From: Pseudomonas capeferrum
GTDB taxonomy: Bacteria; Pseudomonadota; Gammaproteobacteria; Pseudomonadales; Pseudomonadaceae
Direction of reading: 5' to 3'
Assembly (NCBI RefSeq): GCF_013523055.1
Contig: NZ_JAAMQM010000004.1
Coordinates: forward strand, 62,001 to 126,000
Length of the DNA stretch: 64,000 bases
Below the pieces are notes generated by a model, which was given only the letters and a program-made list of their open reading frames with translations, searched no databases and was not told the origin of the DNA. Shown here in pieces: positions 24,814 to 33,496 of this stretch. Position numbers and translations under genes: made by a program. Every line of letters starts with the position of its first letter. The first letter of the stretch is position 1.

Positions 24814-26112
24814 TCAAGCGTCAACCCCCTTGAATGCTTGCATGAAAGCTGTGGCTGAGAAGTTAGACGGACTGAAGATTTCCGTTTTACGTCCTTGATG
24901 CATCGACAGAATGACACGTGCCATCCCAATGTAGTGGTCAAATGTGGTTTTTATAATAGTGTGCCCCATTTGATTTCTTAATATCTGCGCAACAGCGTAG
25001 TTGAACAGTATCTCATTCGATTTCAACAAGTCGTCTCCGAACGACCTGATGATGTACTGAGTAGGCCACCAGTCGCGTGCATCATAAAAGCGTAGGCTTT
25101 TCCTCAGGTCAGGATTCTTGATCAGTGCTTTTTTCTTGGCTGCCACGGTACGGCTTGCAATAGTATCGGGTGTAACAGGGTGGCCGTCCTTGTTAAGGAA
25201 CAATATATCCAGCGCTGGCTTCTTGCCATAATGGTTGCGATATTTTTTTGCGCGCTCAGCGTAGTACGGTCTGATATAATTGTTCTCAAGAGCCTCGAGG
25301 GCATCACGGTGTATAAGAATATCCCGTGACTTTTTGCCTTTACTGTTGGTGATGGCATAACTAACCGTCGGAAGCTCAAATGTCATTGATGAAAACGGCA
25401 AAATATGAGAATTTTCACCATTTCCGAAATACGGAAACCGACATAAGTCCATAGGGCGCATGGCGGTATCCAGCGCGAAGTGGAGTAAGGCGGAATAAAC
25501 AGGGTCGGAGTAATTCTCCATCAGCTGTTTGATCTCACTAGGGGTGATGAGTTGGCTGCTCGTGGATGATGCTTGGCGATTCAATTTATCCAAAACACTG
25601 ATGCTTGTTGAGTCAATTACTTGAACGGCTTTATAAGAAACATATTCCTGGTATCTTGCGCTTTTGAATGGTGGGATCCAATTTTTCAGTTGAACATTCA
25701 CGCCAGTAAAAAACTGCCGATCGCTCAACCAGCGAAAATATCCCATCAAAAGCTTGGCCTCCTCGAAAATAGTTTCAGACGAGGGGCGGACGGAGTTTTT
25801 AACCTTTCGCTTAATTTCTCTCGCGGTTTGCCATCTCATCACGTTTTTATTGCGCGCATGAAGGTGGTAATCCCCAGGGGATAAGCTGCGGAACTCCTCC
25901 TGAGATGAAAGATAGCGATAGAACATTGATATTATGCTGGCATACCGAGAGGAAGTTTTTTTAGATTGCCTAGTTTGGGATTGAAGAAATAAATTTGCAT
26001 GGCTTAGTAAGGTGCTTTGGGCTTCGGCTTCGTGGATTAATATGAAGTGTTCGACCGCTTGGTGGGATTCCGGATTGATGTACGATACGTACTTTTTGGT
26101 TATGCGTATCAT
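24814..26112 (-). CDS. tyrosine recombinase, GmtY-like, last gene of the recombinase operon
   Basis: 432 residues. The catalytic half shows Arg-I in ALDTAMRPMDLCRF (R219), the beta-hairpin Lys in NSKGKKSRD (K258/K260), and DARDWW, where the family has HxxR (R346 present, His replaced by Asp344). QMGH (H384) and the nucleophile Tyr in FDHYIG (Y394) follow. The N-terminal ~190 residues form a core-binding-like helical domain. Its start overlaps the stop of the 322-aa gene (TAATG). Gene order and protein types resemble the Gamma-Mobile-Trio modules (GmtY/GmtX/GmtZ). The assignment is from memory of that layout and needs profile confirmation. Confidence 0.8.
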   Translation of the reverse strand: MIRITKKYVSYINPESHQAVEHFILIHEAEAQSTLLSHANLFLQSQTRQSKKTSSRYASIISMFYRYLSSQEEFRSLSPGDYHLHARNKNVMRWQTAREIKRKVKNSVRPSSETIFEEAKLLMGYFRWLSDRQFFTGVNVQLKNWIPPFKSARYQEYVSYKAVQVIDSTSISVLDKLNRQASSTSSQLITPSEIKQLMENYSDPVYSALLHFALDTAMRPMDLCRFPYFGNGENSHILPFSSMTFELPTVSYAITNSKGKKSRDILIHRDALEALENNYIRPYYAERAKKYRNHYGKKPALDILFLNKDGHPVTPDTIASRTVAAKKKALIKNPDLRKSLRFYDARDWWPTQYIIRSFGDDLLKSNEILFNYAVAQILRNQMGHTIIKTTFDHYIGMARVILSMHQGRKTEIFSPSNFSATAFMQAFKGVDA

Positions 26113-27080
26113 TATTTTCCACCATCTACGCTAAAGTGAACGACGCGATCAACACCTTTAAAAAGGTGGACGTGGTCTGCCTTTTCTGCTTGCTCTAGCT
26201 CTTCCGGCGGGACGGTCGACGCACGAAACCGTCTTTGTGCTGTGGCATCCGCAACCGACCTGCATTCTGGGATATAAATAGATACGTTGATAGTCGGTGG
26301 TATCTTTCTGATATAACCTCTCAGTGCTACGGTGTCGTAGATCGGAAGTCGCAGGACAATTTCCTCTGAAGAGTTTGAAGGTAGCTTGTCTAGTAGATAA
26401 GGAAGATCACATAAATACTTATCGATAAATATGACAAGATGAATGTTCTCACTTGTTAATTCGGTGAGTTTTTGAAGCTGGTTTTGAATTTTTTCGTGTT
26501 TGGTGTTCGAGTACGCTAAGTAGTCTTTATTGGTTTTATAAGCTGAATTCGCAGCTTTCATGTTGAGATCATAGACGATGCGTGAACCATTTAAAGCTGA
26601 TAAGGTTCCCTCGGCATGTTGAGCCGTGGCTCTGGTTAACTGTGCTTTAAGCTGATCGATTTGAGCAACATAAATACCGATCAGACTGGACTGCTTCTCG
26701 AGAGTTAAATTGATATTACTGTTGTCAAATGTTATGAGATCTCCCTGCATAAGCGATGTAATATAGCGATCGCGTATGTCAGAGATGTCTGCTTCATGTT
26801 TATGTTCCATCTGTCGCAAGGTCAGTTCTAACTGATTAACACGTTCTTGCGATTTGAGCAGCAGTTGGGCAACGGAACTAGGTTCGTGGCCAGGCAGCAG
26901 CTCATCAATGTTTTTGTTACCCTTGATGTACTCGACCAAGTCAGGGTAGTATCTCTTTAATGATTGACGGCTGATGGCCGCTTCACTAGCAATTTTCTCT
27001 ACTTTCATTTTTTTACCACCAGATGAATAGTGGTGATCTATTATTATTTCAATTATTCTATTGCGTGTTTCTGAGCTCAT
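26112..27080 (-). CDS. HTH/coiled-coil accessory protein of the recombinase operon, GmtX-like
   Basis: 322 residues. Residues 1-60 form a TetR-like helix-turn-helix (NRIIEIIIDHHY, then ASEAAISRQSLKRYYPDLVEY). Residues ~75-160 are a long coiled coil (SQERVNQLELTLRQMEHKHE...). The remainder is mixed alpha/beta with IHLVIFIDKYLCDLPYLLDKL. There are no recombinase residues. It is 22 bases after the 684-aa gene and ends in a one-base stop/start overlap with the 432-aa recombinase. It may guide or hold together the recombinase complex, or regulate the operon. Confidence 0.75.
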   Translation of the reverse strand: MSSETRNRIIEIIIDHHYSSGGKKMKVEKIASEAAISRQSLKRYYPDLVEYIKGNKNIDELLPGHEPSSVAQLLLKSQERVNQLELTLRQMEHKHEADISDIRDRYITSLMQGDLITFDNSNINLTLEKQSSLIGIYVAQIDQLKAQLTRATAQHAEGTLSALNGSRIVYDLNMKAANSAYKTNKDYLAYSNTKHEKIQNQLQKLTELTSENIHLVIFIDKYLCDLPYLLDKLPSNSSEEIVLRLPIYDTVALRGYIRKIPPTINVSIYIPECRSVADATAQRRFRASTVPPEELEQAEKADHVHLFKGVDRVVHFSVDGGK

Positions 27081-27101
27081 AACATACCTCGGCTGGGCAA
27101 A

Positions 27102-29156
27102 TTAAACTTGCAAAGTGTCGATAATCTGTTGTGTGTCATCGAAGTCGGAGTTGTGGACGTGAAAATTGCCAAGTGTTAGATTGTCTAAGTGAAACTTATA
27201 GGACTTGATTTTGTTGAGAATCGCATCTCTTGTTTGAGCGGGCAAGGTCACTGCGGTGTTGTCAAGGATCCTTTGATAAAACTTGATATTGTCAGTTAGG
27301 GCGGTTCGCGCTTTGCCTACTACCACAATTTTCCTGCAGTCGTAGTGGCAATTGGAGGGGTCTGGCTTGGGGGCAGCGTCGCCGAAGTCACGCCCTTGGA
27401 TGCATGGTGGAAGGTTGTCAGAGCGAAACTGCTCAGCAGTTACGCAGTACGTTCCAACGGCCGTCCGTTTGATGAACAATGGTTTTCCACCCGCCAATAG
27501 ATTTGACACGTAATCAAAGATTGAAATGGGGATGCGCCGGCCTTCGAAGTCATCGGGCTTCGCCGCCATTTGTTCTGATATTCGAATTGCAGCTTGACCT
27601 GAGTAAGAGCCTTCACGGATGGCAGCGATAATTTCCTTGAGTTCTTCTGTGAAAGAAGTCTCGATGGTCAACGCCACAGTCCTTACCATCGCGGGATTAC
27701 GTGCGATATATTGCATCGTCATTTTGAAGGTTTTGTGGCCAAAAAGGGCTCGGATGAGGTCGATATTTCGCTCATCTTGGTTGATCAAAATCTCTGCAAT
27801 GGTTTTGCGAAAGCGATGGACATGCAATCGCTCTATGGGTAGAAACTCTCTGAGCTGTTTGACAATATGGTTCAGGATTTGAGGTGTAAACTGCTGAATC
27901 TCATTTGGCATCTTCGTGCTCGCATTGCTGCGAAATAGCCAGTGCCGTTCGCTTTTACGACCTATGTTGCGAAGATTACTGTACGCGATAGCACTCTGCG
28001 CAATAAAGCCGGGTAGCGGCAAATATTCGATCTCCCCGTTGTAGTTTGGGTCATTCGCAGTTTTATATCGTACGATACGAAGCCAAAAGTTACCGGTGCC
28101 TTCGGAGTTGTCGTTGGTAATGTCATTAATACTTAGAGGCGCTAGCTCGGACGCCCGGGCGCCACTAATCAGCGCAATCATTATAAAGATAGCATTCCTA
28201 ACGTGATCCAGTGCTGTATACCAGTTTGTTTTCCATGTATACGACCAATTGTTACCAGCTCGTTGATGACTGGTTTTTGTCCTGTTCAACTCCATTACGG
28301 TGCGGCCGTCTACTACAACACGAAAAGAATTCTCAAGATCTTCATCGATTTTTGAGCGTGTAATCTTGCCATTTTGGTTTGCTTTTAGAACTGCGTTGAT
28401 ATGTGGTTCCAGAAGCGAGAGTTTCGGCGCAGCTTTTTCAATCCAGAATAACGCATACTCCATAAGGTGCGCCAAGTCACTCTCGGAGAAAGATACCCAA
28501 GTCTGGTATGTGCCCCTCATGGTATTCATGAGGTCTGTCTTACGTTCAGGGCTATCAATTTTATCAAGGGGGACTTTGATGCGAAGCCCTTCAGGGATAA
28601 GCTCTTTATCGGATAGAATTATCCATAGCTTTACAATTCGGTATAGTCCAAAATACTGAAATGGAATATTGGTGCTTTTAGCTCTATCAAGTGCTTCAGT
28701 GATTAACCTTGAACTTATGAGATCAAGTGTTTGGGCGTTGATCTCCAGGTGATTGTCCAAGAGCAAGTGCTTCTCGAGGGAGCTAAAGTCATTACAGTAG
28801 GTGAGTGTGGATTTATTGCTGGTGATTCCTTGCAAAAGAGAGTTTTCAGGAAGCAAATAGAATGAAAGAGCTCGCTTTAGGTCGTTGGCGCCAGGAACTG
28901 AATGATTGAAATGGATGGAGACGACGTCCGCGAATCGAGGGGTGTCTAGTTTCCACAACCTATCCAGGTAGCATGACGAAGGGGAAACAGGAAAGTCCCC
29001 ACCAGATGCATGTAGCTTTTCGAGGAGTTCACTCCCGTGCGTCTTGAAATCTTCTGCAGTGTCCAACAACAGACTTTCTAGCTCTTGCTCCGCTGAGTCA
29101 CGCACGTCTGCCTCAAACTCATCGAGAAGTGAATGCGCGTATTCTTCGTTAGTCAT
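27102..29156 (-). CDS. tyrosine recombinase/integrase, GmtZ-like
   Basis: 684 residues. The catalytic residues are complete: R334 (SGARASELAPL), K365 (RYKTAND), H447 and R450 (HVHRFRK), H474 (LFGHKTF) and Y483 (MQYIARN). About 330 N-terminal residues are helical and poorly conserved. The C-terminal extension after ~500 includes a Cys/His cluster (NCHYDCRK) that may bind zinc. It starts in a one-base overlap (TAATG) with the 787-aa gene. This is the most likely active strand-exchange enzyme of the element. The closest described relatives by layout are GMT-type integrases. Tn554-type TnpB is an alternative. Confidence 0.82.
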   Translation of the reverse strand: MTNEEYAHSLLDEFEADVRDSAEQELESLLLDTAEDFKTHGSELLEKLHASGGDFPVSPSSCYLDRLWKLDTPRFADVVSIHFNHSVPGANDLKRALSFYLLPENSLLQGITSNKSTLTYCNDFSSLEKHLLLDNHLEINAQTLDLISSRLITEALDRAKSTNIPFQYFGLYRIVKLWIILSDKELIPEGLRIKVPLDKIDSPERKTDLMNTMRGTYQTWVSFSESDLAHLMEYALFWIEKAAPKLSLLEPHINAVLKANQNGKITRSKIDEDLENSFRVVVDGRTVMELNRTKTSHQRAGNNWSYTWKTNWYTALDHVRNAIFIMIALISGARASELAPLSINDITNDNSEGTGNFWLRIVRYKTANDPNYNGEIEYLPLPGFIAQSAIAYSNLRNIGRKSERHWLFRSNASTKMPNEIQQFTPQILNHIVKQLREFLPIERLHVHRFRKTIAEILINQDERNIDLIRALFGHKTFKMTMQYIARNPAMVRTVALTIETSFTEELKEIIAAIREGSYSGQAAIRISEQMAAKPDDFEGRRIPISIFDYVSNLLAGGKPLFIKRTAVGTYCVTAEQFRSDNLPPCIQGRDFGDAAPKPDPSNCHYDCRKIVVVGKARTALTDNIKFYQRILDNTAVTLPAQTRDAILNKIKSYKFHLDNLTLGNFHVHNSDFDDTQQIIDTLQV

Positions 29157-31519
29157 TACAGCTCACCAGTCCTGAAAATAAGTTTGAGGTCGCGCATTTC
29201 GCGAGGCAACAGTGGAGAGTTCGCGGCGCGGTACCGTATAGCGTCCTGAATTGCATCCTCATCATTCCAATTATCTAGGATGAGCTCAATCTCTTGTTGT
29301 TCAGCTTCAAGCTGTGACCCAAATTCGGCATAGGCACGATCACGCAGAAGTTCATCGATGTGAGAGAGCCGCTCGATCAGGAACGGAAGTGAGTCCTCTA
29401 AAATACGTAGCTTGCTGCAAAAAATGCAATGCTCGAACGCTTCGCATTTGATGCCCTGCTGCAACTTTATTGCTCCTGGCCAATCTGGATTACTGCGATC
29501 ACTGCATGCCCATAGAGCCCTCTCGAAGTAAGGCAAGTGGATAATGCTCAGATCGGCGTTGGCTATAGCGCTTGCCTGTTTGCACAGCAAGCCTTGGAAC
29601 TTCCTCGCTCGGAGTAGCTCAACTACTCGCTCAAGCGCTGACCGTAGACGTTTTGCGCGCTTGGCCCGTGCGACTGGAGAGTTGTCGTATGACTCATCTG
29701 TAGTATCGCGCGATTCGTGCCCCATCATTTGAGAAAGAAACGCGTATGGCGTATGTTCAGCATTGTAGTAGAGCCATGTCGAGCGTAACCGACCTGTTAA
29801 ATTATTTGCACTGGTTATTCTCTCTCCGTTATCGGTAACTATGTGTTTAGACAGGATTTGATTCACAGCGGTAGGAAAGTCACCGCCGTAATCAATTGCA
29901 CCCACAGCTTGGCCTTCAGCTCGTGCCCATGCATTTAGCGGCCTTAGGAATGCAAACATATTATTGACCGGCCGATTACGGGTGGGATCTATCAAGTGTG
30001 ATACGTAGGCGGCAAGCGGAGCTGATACGTCTTTTGATAACAAAATCAGATTGTATAGTGAGTACGGATTTTCGCTGTCTGATGTCGATAGGATCTGTTT
30101 TGGTGAAAGATATGGTAAGTCCCCGCCTTGGCCTCTATTCTTCTCTGAAAAGATTAACTTTATGTTCTCTTCGATACTTGAAGTAAGGCCGTGCAGATAA
30201 TTGTTTTGGTCGATGTCAGTGACGGTTTCCTTGTTCCAGCCAGCCTGAAGCATCATGAATAAAACAAGTCCCGCAATGTCCGCTGAGGTAGGATAGTAGA
30301 GCGCCATGTGCTCATCCACTGACAGCATTTGACCTTTAGTTTTACTCCACTTATCGTTAAATTTGTTTCGAACGTACGCTAACTTGTGAATTATCATTTT
30401 CACAGGATCAGTTAGATCGTCATAATTGAAAAGATAGGCGCTGCTGTACTCGATGGCAAGGCTCTCCCGTTTGAAGTTAAGCGGGTAGCCGTATGTGATA
30501 AATGTCTTGACTACCCGGTAGGGCTCAAGGTTGGTGTTCCACCATCCAGCAGTACTTGACGGATGGGGATTGTAATCCGGCGGTATGGTAACTGCTGTGC
30601 CTGCCGTTTTATAGAGTTCAGTAAAGCGCTCAAGAAAATCTGGCTGTTCCGAGATGACTATTATTTCAGGATCTGAACATTTGGCTAATCTCACCATCAG
30701 CTGAGCCTTCGGAATAGGCAAATCATTTAGTAGTCGATATTTGTACCAGGTGAATATATCTTGTGTAGACAGCCGGCAAATCCACTGATCCTGCAATTCT
30801 TCCAGCGTATACGGGGCGACCTCGTCGATAATAGCTCTTCGTGCGATCATTTCTCGAAGTGAATCGACGATTGTCTTAGTGGTCGTGGTTAGCGTGGCCA
30901 CGCCGTCTTCCGACAGTGGTTCAGTATCAGATCTACGATCTAGCCTGACTTTCGGCAAATCCACATTTGGGATGACCCCGGTTTCTCTCGAAGCGATTTG
31001 AATGCATGACTTCAGCTTAGAAGCATGAATCGCTCCCTTGCCGATCTTATTCAAATGTTTGATGAAGCTCTTGAATAGGCTTGGAGTAATATCCTTAAGG
31101 TGGCGAATGTGCAGCGAAGGGGCATGTTTAGAGTTGTATAGGGACATGAAGTCTAGAAAATAGACAATTGCCAATCTTAATTGGAATGCCCATGCAGAAA
31201 CCCGGGTCGGGGCGCACATCACCATAATGTAATGGAAGCTTAAGCAAATATTCGCAGTCGGATCCCAGCTCGGATGATCCATATAGCTACAAACAACAGC
31301 TACACCAGTGGATGTATTCACCGCATGGATAGGCAGTTGAGCTACGACGTCTGCTTCGTTCTGGGGAGACTCATTCACCCGGACGTCCGCTTGGACGGAA
31401 GAAATAGGTTCGCTGGTCTCGTCATGGGGCAATTTGGAGCGTTCCGTTGGTGCGGAGGTGTCGAGGAAGGTGCCCAGGTCGTCATCTGGTTTCGGCGCAA
31501 GCCCTTTTGGCTCAATCAC
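29156..31519 (-). CDS. large tyrosine-recombinase-like protein with degenerate active site, first gene of the operon
   Basis: 787 residues, the first gene from the right end of the element, with ~240 bases of non-coding DNA to the junction. The C-terminal catalytic-like region (about residues 585-615) has TGRLRSTWLYYN and QMMGHESRDTTDESYDN, so the second Arg, the GH motif and the Tyr position survive. The first Arg appears lost (MLQAGWNKETVTDID where GLRxxE is expected). A Cys/His cluster CEAFEHCIFC follows near residue ~695. The N-terminal half is helical and unrecognised. It may be a DNA-binding or architectural partner, not an active enzyme (inference). Confidence 0.72.
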   Translation of the reverse strand: MIEPKGLAPKPDDDLGTFLDTSAPTERSKLPHDETSEPISSVQADVRVNESPQNEADVVAQLPIHAVNTSTGVAVVCSYMDHPSWDPTANICLSFHYIMVMCAPTRVSAWAFQLRLAIVYFLDFMSLYNSKHAPSLHIRHLKDITPSLFKSFIKHLNKIGKGAIHASKLKSCIQIASRETGVIPNVDLPKVRLDRRSDTEPLSEDGVATLTTTTKTIVDSLREMIARRAIIDEVAPYTLEELQDQWICRLSTQDIFTWYKYRLLNDLPIPKAQLMVRLAKCSDPEIIVISEQPDFLERFTELYKTAGTAVTIPPDYNPHPSSTAGWWNTNLEPYRVVKTFITYGYPLNFKRESLAIEYSSAYLFNYDDLTDPVKMIIHKLAYVRNKFNDKWSKTKGQMLSVDEHMALYYPTSADIAGLVLFMMLQAGWNKETVTDIDQNNYLHGLTSSIEENIKLIFSEKNRGQGGDLPYLSPKQILSTSDSENPYSLYNLILLSKDVSAPLAAYVSHLIDPTRNRPVNNMFAFLRPLNAWARAEGQAVGAIDYGGDFPTAVNQILSKHIVTDNGERITSANNLTGRLRSTWLYYNAEHTPYAFLSQMMGHESRDTTDESYDNSPVARAKRAKRLRSALERVVELLRARKFQGLLCKQASAIANADLSIIHLPYFERALWACSDRSNPDWPGAIKLQQGIKCEAFEHCIFCSKLRILEDSLPFLIERLSHIDELLRDRAYAEFGSQLEAEQQEIELILDNWNDEDAIQDAIRYRAANSPLLPREMRDLKLIFRTGEL

Positions 31520-31694
31520 AATGAGCCTCGCTGTAGGTCAGCCAATTGGGGTGGCCCTTACTCAAATTTTTCACATCACCTTTGGCCGGGAGTGAACGCA
31601 TCGTTCCGTCGACGGCTACCGCTTCACCAGACGCCGCTGGGCTAGCAGCCCGCAAAGATCCCCCGATCACATCCATCACCGCTCACTCCCCATA

Positions 31695-31737
31695 GGTTTA
31701 CATTTCTCAGATGCTAAACTATCTCAGTGGGTTTACA
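31695..31737. repeat. short repeats at the right end of the element, possible recombinase sites
   Basis: GGTTTACA occurs at 31695-31702 and 31730-31737, TCTCAG at 31705-31710 and 31722-31727, and TAAAC (31715-31719) is inverted relative to GTTTA (31731-31735). The cluster lies 22 bases from the junction with the antiporter fragment. A GTTTACA (24747-24753) and a CTAAAC (24768-24773) also occur on the other side of the recombinase operon. These may be binding sites for the recombinases. Confidence 0.4.
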
Positions 31738-31758
31738 AGAGTTAGAAAACAAAACTAA

Positions 31759-32571
31759 GGGCTGATCTTCCTGCTGCTGGGGTTGCAACTGCCCGACATC
31801 GTCAAGGCGGTGGTCAGCCATGAACCCACGCTATGGCCGGCTTTGGCCTGGCGTTGCCTGGAAGTGGTCGCCATCTTCGCGACGCTGGTACTGCTGCGCT
31901 TCATCTGGGTGCAAAGCATCTGGCGCGCGATCGGTGTGGTCCGGCGCTGGCGCGGTCGCCCGGCGCTGGTGCTGCTGCCCACCGCTCGGTCCTGCTGGCT
32001 GCTGACCCTGGGTGGCGTGCGCGGCGCGGTGACCCTGGCCGGCGTCATGTCGGTACCGCTGCTGATAGGCGCGGGCGAAGCGTTCCCGGAGCGCGATCTG
32101 CTGATCTTCATCGCCGCAGGAGTCATCCTGCTCTCACTGATCAGTGCGTGCATATCGCTGCCGCTCCTTCTGCGTGGCGTCAACAACAGCCAGGACGATC
32201 GTCTGCAACAGGAAATCAAGGATGCATGGCGGCAAACCGCCGAAGCGGCGATCCATGCGCTGGAAGCCGAAGAGGTGGTCGATGCCAAGGCACCGCAGGA
32301 CGCCACTCAGGCGATCATGGCGACCGAGCTGAAAGCGCGGCTGATGGCCGAGTATCGTGACGAGCTGGAAAGCTACGACGGCAGCGCCGAAGCGCAAGCG
32401 CTGGCGGCGCAGATGGACCAGTTGGAGCGCCGCTTGCGCCTGCACGCGCTGAGAGCCCAACGGCTGGAATTGTACAACCTGCATCGCCAGCACCTGATCG
32501 GTGATGAAGTCGTGCGTCAGGTGCTGGCGGAACTGGACATGAGCGAGGCGAATCTCGGTCAGCGCAAATGA
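31759..32571 (+). pseudogene. 5'-truncated Na+/H+ antiporter gene (native 3' part)
   Basis: From the Gly codon at 31759 the frame encodes the last ~270 residues of a CPA1 antiporter: the end of the membrane domain (GLIFLLLGLQLPDIVKAVV), PTARSCWLLTLGGVRGAVTL, then the Ala/Glu-rich tail ending MSEANLGQRK. It lacks the N-terminal ~278 residues. The preceding in-frame TAA (31756-31758) belongs to the inserted DNA. Composition is strongly GC-rich like the flanking core genes, unlike the intact copy at 19643-21289. It is therefore the stranded end of the original chromosomal gene. It converges on the protease gene with only 7 bases between stops. Confidence 0.9.
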
Positions 32572-32578
32572 GAGGGTG

Positions 32579-33301
32579 TCAGCGCGGGTAGGCCAGGCGC
32601 ATGAAAGCCTTGTCCTTGTCGCTGATCCGGTCGTTGACGCCGATTTCCCAGTCGCCGAGGGTCAATTCCTGCGGGACGGGGTAGTGCATGATCGAATGAC
32701 GGTCGTAAGGAGTCTTTCTGATGCTTGCACCGACGACCTTGGACAGCACGGCCTCATCGACCACCTCCTTTGAGTGCCCTTTGACGGCATAGTGGGCGTA
32801 GACCTTCGGAATGTCCCAGGGAATATCGGCGGCGGGGTGCTGGTGCTCGTGCTCTGCCCCGAGCGCATGGCCGAACTCGTGGATGACCGTTCGCTCGAAA
32901 TCGTCCATGTCGGGAGTCACCCCCAGTACCATGGAAGCGCCCGCGCTCGTCAGCGCATCCGTGCCGAATACCGAGTAATTGACGAGCGGGCTGCCGCCTG
33001 TATGGATCTTGATCTCGCTGTCGAAGTCGTCATCGACCAGGACGAAGTCGAGGTTGACGTACGGCAGCCATTGGCAGGCAGCGTTGAAGACGGCGTCCTT
33101 GAGAGATGGCTCCGGTTCGTTGGTAAACGAGATGCGCAGGGTCCGCCCCGGCGCCCAGAACTTGTCGAAATACGCCACCGAACGCTTGCGCCGAGTACCT
33201 GGCGTCTGAGGGGCATTGGCCGGGTTTTCCTGCAGGGCCATCTCATAGGCGAGTCGGGGTTCGATGGTCCTGGGACAATGGCAGATCATCAGGTCGAGCA
33301 T
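32579..33301 (-). CDS. astacin-like (M12A) zinc metallopeptidase
   Basis: 240 residues from the ATG at 33301, chosen because AGGAG lies eight bases upstream. A longer open frame starts at 33460 but has no site. The zinc motif HEFGHALGAEHEH (H141, H145, H151, catalytic E142) and a Met-turn SIMHYP (203-208) are those of astacins. The usual extracellular protease signal peptide is not evident (MLDLMICHCPRTIEP...), so the protein is either intracellular, exported without Sec, or delivered by another system. It is the first gene of the conserved chromosome beside the island, and transcribed leftwards. Confidence 0.87.
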   Translation of the reverse strand: MLDLMICHCPRTIEPRLAYEMALQENPANAPQTPGTRRKRSVAYFDKFWAPGRTLRISFTNEPEPSLKDAVFNAACQWLPYVNLDFVLVDDDFDSEIKIHTGGSPLVNYSVFGTDALTSAGASMVLGVTPDMDDFERTVIHEFGHALGAEHEHQHPAADIPWDIPKVYAHYAVKGHSKEVVDEAVLSKVVGASIRKTPYDRHSIMHYPVPQELTLGDWEIGVNDRISDKDKAFMRLAYPR

Positions 33302-33496
33302 GCGTTTCACTCCTGTTCGATTGAGCCAGGAGGGTGATTCGACGCGTGAAGAGGGCGGCGTTACATATTGCTGACGTGGATCCTGGGCGTGCCGCCCAGG
33401 CGGGCCATCGGCACTGACGCATGAAACCGCTGCCAGGACCTCGTGCCGCTTTCGAAGCATGCACGACCCCTGGCCAGGCCAACGTCGCTGACTTGA

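Larger units (their letters stand above)
20477..31758. mobile_element. probable genomic island (GMT-like recombinase module plus cargo) inserted in the antiporter gene
   Basis: The right boundary is sharp: at 31759 the 3' part of a second antiporter gene begins directly after non-coding AT-rich DNA, with an in-frame stop (TAA 31756-31758) just before. The four recombinase genes point inward from this end. The left boundary is inferred. If the island restored the gene it entered, the border lies at the matching codon (20477) of the intact copy. Alternatives are a short element ending near 24,73x, or a much larger island extending left of the window with the whole intact antiporter as cargo. 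Confidence 0.45.

Noticed and set aside
31755..32306. Long open frames opposite and in alternate phase to the antiporter fragment
   Set aside because: They are shadows of the GC-rich antiporter coding strand, with low-complexity Ser/Arg/Ala translations.
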